From Burkholderia gladioli (GTDB taxonomy: Bacteria > Pseudomonadota > Gammaproteobacteria > Burkholderiales > Burkholderiaceae), in assembly GCF_000959725.1 (NCBI RefSeq), contig NZ_CP009323.1:1550001-1614000 (forward strand): a DNA stretch of 64,000 nt, in the 5' to 3' direction. Every line of letters starts with the position of its first letter. Position 1 is the first letter of the stretch. Shown piece by piece: positions 61,469-64,000 of this stretch. A program made the position numbers and the translations under genes. The notes under the pieces are model-generated. The model worked only from the letters and a program-made list of their open reading frames with translations, had not been told where the DNA came from and did not search any database.

Positions 61469-61614
61469 CGATGTCTCCAAACGGGGTTTTCTGGTGGCGA
61501 GTGCTGGAATGCGGCGCCGGCTTCGGGGCACGGGCGGCGCGCATCGGTCCCCGATGATAGCGGCGCGCGCCGGTCCCGCGAAGCCGTCGCGCGGCCGGCG
61601 GCGGGCGGCTCCGG

Positions 61615-61620
61615 TAGAAT
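61615..61620 (+). promoter_or_regulatory. Candidate -10 of hemE
   Basis: TAGAAT, a common -10 form, 32 bases before the GTG start. If used, transcription begins near 61627, which excludes the in-frame ATG at 61619 as the translation start. Confidence 0.4.
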
Positions 61621-61651
61621 GCGCGTTTGCACCCGCTTCGTCGCTCATACC

Positions 61652-62746
61652 GTGGCTCATAACCTGCTCAACGACACCTTCCTGCGCGCGCTGCGTCGCG
61701 AGCCGACCGACTACACGCCGATCTGGCTGATGCGCCAGGCAGGCCGTTACCTGCCCGAGTACAACGCCACGCGTGCGCGCGCCGGCAGTTTCCTGGGCCT
61801 GGCCAAGAATCCCGACTACGCGACCGAGGTGACGCTGCAGCCGCTCGAGCGCTACCCGCTCGATGCCGCGATCCTGTTCTCCGACATCCTGACGATTCCC
61901 GACGCGATGGGCCTGGGCCTCGAGTTCCAGGCCGGCGAGGGTCCGAAGTTCTCCAGCCCGGTGCGCACCGAGGCCGACGTGGCGCGGCTGGCCGTGCCCG
62001 ACATCGGCGCGACGCTGGGCTACGTGACCGACGCGGTGCGCGAGATCCGCCGCGCGCTGACCGACGCGCAGGGGCGCCAGCGGGTGCCGCTGATCGGCTT
62101 CTCGGGCAGCCCCTGGACGCTCGCCTGCTACATGGTCGAGGGCGGCGGCTCGGACGATTTCCGCACCGTGAAGTCGATGGCGTATGCGCGGCCGGACCTG
62201 ATGCAGCGCGTCCTCGACGTCAACGTGGATGCGGTGGCGGCCTACCTGAACGCGCAGATCGAAGCCGGCGCGCAGGCCGTGATGATCTTCGACACCTGGG
62301 GCGGCACGCTGGCCGACGGCGCCTACCAGCGCCTCTCGCTGGACCCGATCCGTCGCGTGGTGGCCAAGCTCAAGCGCCAGCACGACGGTGAGCAGGTGCC
62401 GGTGATCACCTTCACCAAGGGCGGCGGGCTGTGGCTCGAGGAGATCGCCGCCAGCGGCGTCGACGCGGTGGGCCTGGACTGGACCGTCAACCTCGGCCGC
62501 GCGCGCGAGCGCGTGAACGGCGCGGTGGCCCTGCAAGGCAACCTCGACCCGAACATCCTGTTCGCGCCGCCGGCGACGATCCGCATGGAAGCGCGCGCGG
62601 TGCTCGACAGCTACGGCAACCATCCCGGCCACGTGTTCAATCTCGGCCACGGCATCTCGCAGTTCACGCCGCCGGAAAGTGTCGCCGAGCTGGTCGACGA
62701 GGTGCATCGCCATAGCCGCACGCTGCGCGCGGGTTCGCTGGGCTGA
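61652..62746 (+). CDS. hemE: HemE, uroporphyrinogen decarboxylase
   Basis: 364 aa from a GTG start. Signature [15 protein letters not shown] and [19 protein letters not shown], with [14 protein letters not shown] near the end. Decarboxylates the four acetate side chains of uroporphyrinogen III to coproporphyrinogen III in heme synthesis. The GTG gives the family N-terminus ([13 protein letters not shown]); an ATG 11 codons upstream overlaps the likely promoter. Confidence 0.96.
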   Translation: MAHNLLNDTFLRALRREPTDYTPIWLMRQAGRYLPEYNATRARAGSFLGLAKNPDYATEVTLQPLERYPLDAAILFSDILTIPDAMGLGLEFQAGEGPKFSSPVRTEADVARLAVPDIGATLGYVTDAVREIRRALTDAQGRQRVPLIGFSGSPWTLACYMVEGGGSDDFRTVKSMAYARPDLMQRVLDVNVDAVAAYLNAQIEAGAQAVMIFDTWGGTLADGAYQRLSLDPIRRVVAKLKRQHDGEQVPVITFTKGGGLWLEEIAASGVDAVGLDWTVNLGRARERVNGAVALQGNLDPNILFAPPATIRMEARAVLDSYGNHPGHVFNLGHGISQFTPPESVAELVDEVHRHSRTLRAGSLG

Positions 62747-63274
62747 GGAAGTCGCGCGGGCGGCGCGTTGGCGCGGCTTTCCATCGGCTCGCGCGGGCTA
62801 CCTGGCGCGGGCAGGACAAGGCCTGATCGGCGCGTCGAATCGAAGCCGGGATGCTGCGTCGCAGCGATTCCGGTTTGCGCCGGCCGGGCGAATCGGGGCG
62901 CAAGCGCCCGTCGATCGGCACTTCCCGGCTTGTCAAGACTTGACTTATACACATTTTGCACGTTGCGGCGCGGTAGAGCGCCGCGTCGACAAAACGTCCA
63001 CGCTATTGCGCCGGAAATCGGATAGCAGCCTTGCTGGATAAGGCTCGGCGACAAGGACTCCGATGTATCAAAAAGCAGTGATCGGCACGCGGGGAAGCCA
63101 TTCTGGGACAGTCAAGCACGAGTTCTCAACAAAGTTATCCACAGGAAGGATCGGCTTCCACTGATTCTTAATGAGAATCCGAAACTTAGCGCCGAAAGTG
63201 ATGTTTTACTTTAACTTCGCGTCGCCGGCCGTGCGCCGGCCGTCGATCGCGCCTGCCGGCGCGCCGGGCGGCCG
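62747..63274. other. Intergenic region, hemE / priA, with DnaA boxes
   Basis: 528 bases without a supported ORF. Contains a palindrome GTCAAG-A-CTTGAC (62932-62944), a DnaA-type box TTATACACA directly after it (62945-62953), a perfect TTATCCACA (63135-63143) and an inverted repeat GATTCT/AGAATC (63163-63179). Locally AT-rich from about 63120 to 63225. The priA promoter must lie here. Confidence 0.55.
63163..63179. promoter_or_regulatory. Fur-box-like inverted repeat
   Basis: GATTCT-TAATG-AGAATC is a perfect 6-5-6 inverted repeat. The half TAATGAGAATC resembles Fur-type operators, but the agreement with the 19-base consensus is partial. Confidence 0.3.
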
Positions 63275-64000
63275 ATGAGCGAAGCCCTCTACGTGCGCGT
63301 CGCGCTCGATCATCCTTTAGCGACGCTATTCGATTACCGCTATCGCGGCGCGCTGCCGCCGCGCGTCGGCATGCTGGTGCAGGTGCCGTTCGGCAAGCGG
63401 CTGGTGGTGGGGCTTATCTGCGAAGTCGCCACTCACACCGAGGTGCCTGAGAATCGCCTGCGCGAGGTCGCCGCGATCTGCGCCGAGCTGCCGCCGCTGG
63501 CCGGCGACTGGCTCGACCTGGTCGATTTCGCGGCCGATTACTACCAGCGCGGCCGCGGCGAGGTTGCCCTGCCGGCACTGCCGCAGGCGCTGCGCGACGC
63601 CGAGCGCTGGGGCCGCCTGCTGGCGCCCGAGATCCGCTACCAGCTCTCGCCCGCCGGCCGCGAGGCCCTGCCCGATGCGCTGCCCGCGCGCGCCGCGGCA
63701 CTGCGCCGGCTCGCGCAGGCGCTGCTCGACAACCCCTCCCTCCCCCTGCCCGAACTGCGCGCGCTGCATCCCAAGGCGCAAGCGACGCTCGACGCCTGGT
63801 GCGAGGCGGGCTGGGCCGCCTGCATCGAGATCGCCGCGGCCGACGTCGGTGGACAAGCGGTGGATAACTCGATCGTCGCGCCTGTGCCGCCGGCTCTCAC
63901 CGCCGAGCAGGCCGACGCGCTGGAGGCGATCGAGGCCGCGCGCGGCTTCGCGCCCTTCCTGCTGCACGGCGTGACGGGCAGCGGCAAGACCGAGGTCTAC
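63275..64000 (+). CDS. priA: PriA, primosomal replication-restart helicase (N-terminal 242 residues)
   Basis: The gene runs off the window. Visible: the 3'-DNA-binding domain (LDHPLATLFDYRYRGALPPR, VGMLVQVPFGKRLVVGLI), a winged-helix region, and the start of the helicase core, LLHGVTGSGKTEVY, with the Walker A at the very end. PriA recognises stalled forks and reloads the replisome away from oriC. Start ATG at 63275. Confidence 0.93.
   Translation, partial: MSEALYVRVALDHPLATLFDYRYRGALPPRVGMLVQVPFGKRLVVGLICEVATHTEVPENRLREVAAICAELPPLAGDWLDLVDFAADYYQRGRGEVALPALPQALRDAERWGRLLAPEIRYQLSPAGREALPDALPARAAALRRLAQALLDNPSLPLPELRALHPKAQATLDAWCEAGWAACIEIAAADVGGQAVDNSIVAPVPPALTAEQADALEAIEAARGFAPFLLHGVTGSGKTEVY

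Noticed and set aside
60279..61544. Alternative minus-strand frame overlapping the PheC-like gene
   Set aside because: Arg/Ala-rich shadow of the real frame, which has a signal peptide and conserved family motifs.
61619..61651. ATG at 61619 as the hemE start
   Set aside because: It coincides with a TAGAAT -10-like box and adds 11 residues not typical of HemE; the GTG at 61652 gives the family N-terminus.

Overview
The window is high-GC (about two-thirds G+C) betaproteobacterial DNA and looks like the replication-origin side of the main chromosome of a Burkholderia sensu stricto species. I infer this from the protein sequences (atp, mnmG, hemE and gsp products of Burkholderia type), the par/mnmG/rsmG neighbourhood and the codon bias. 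Species level is not resolved; a plant-associated species such as the gladioli/glumae group is only a guess.

Layout. 1-10.9 kb: a type II secretion (gsp) locus, almost all on the minus strand (gspD-E-F, then gspG-H-I-J-K-L-M and the first codons of gspN), with a short gspC inserted on the plus strand between gspF and gspG. 11.3-16.2 kb: a small lytic transglycosylase, a CobW-type metallochaperone GTPase, an HU protein (minus) and bifunctional mnmC. 16.2-16.95 kb: a gene-free, locally AT-rich stretch with several DnaA boxes, my best candidate for oriC. 17-23.5 kb: cation/proton antiporter, YbdK-type ligase, MarR regulator with a four-Cys tail, glutamine amidotransferase, old yellow enzyme and a SET-domain protein. 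A second DnaA-box cluster lies at 19.45-19.64 kb. 23.5-30.3 kb: a two-component pair, a DUF3717 protein, the phenylalanine hydroxylase pair phhA-phhB with a divergent Lrp/AsnC regulator, a CYTH protein and a LysR regulator. 30.5-44.4 kb: a GMC oxidoreductase and two complete branched-chain-amino-acid-type ABC transporter loci, the second with tandem paralogous binding proteins and a fused permease-ATPase. 44.5-49 kb: mnmG-rsmG-parA-parB, with parS-type palindromes at about 43.0, 44.4 and 46.0 kb. 49-58 kb: an anion transporter and the complete ATP synthase operon atpIBEFHAGDC. 58.2-64 kb: an acyl-CoA synthetase, a 0.67 kb island of atypical composition with a frameshifted small ORF, a cyclohexadienyl dehydratase-like protein, hemE and the start of priA.

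How it fits together. Left of about 16 kb, 12 of 16 genes are on the minus strand. Right of it, 36 of 43 are on the plus strand. With the DnaA boxes and the nearby parABS system, this suggests bidirectional replication starting near 16.5 kb and moving with transcription on both sides. Aromatic amino acid handling appears twice (phhAB/Lrp and the PheC-like dehydratase). No tRNA, rRNA, CRISPR array or intact insertion sequence was seen.
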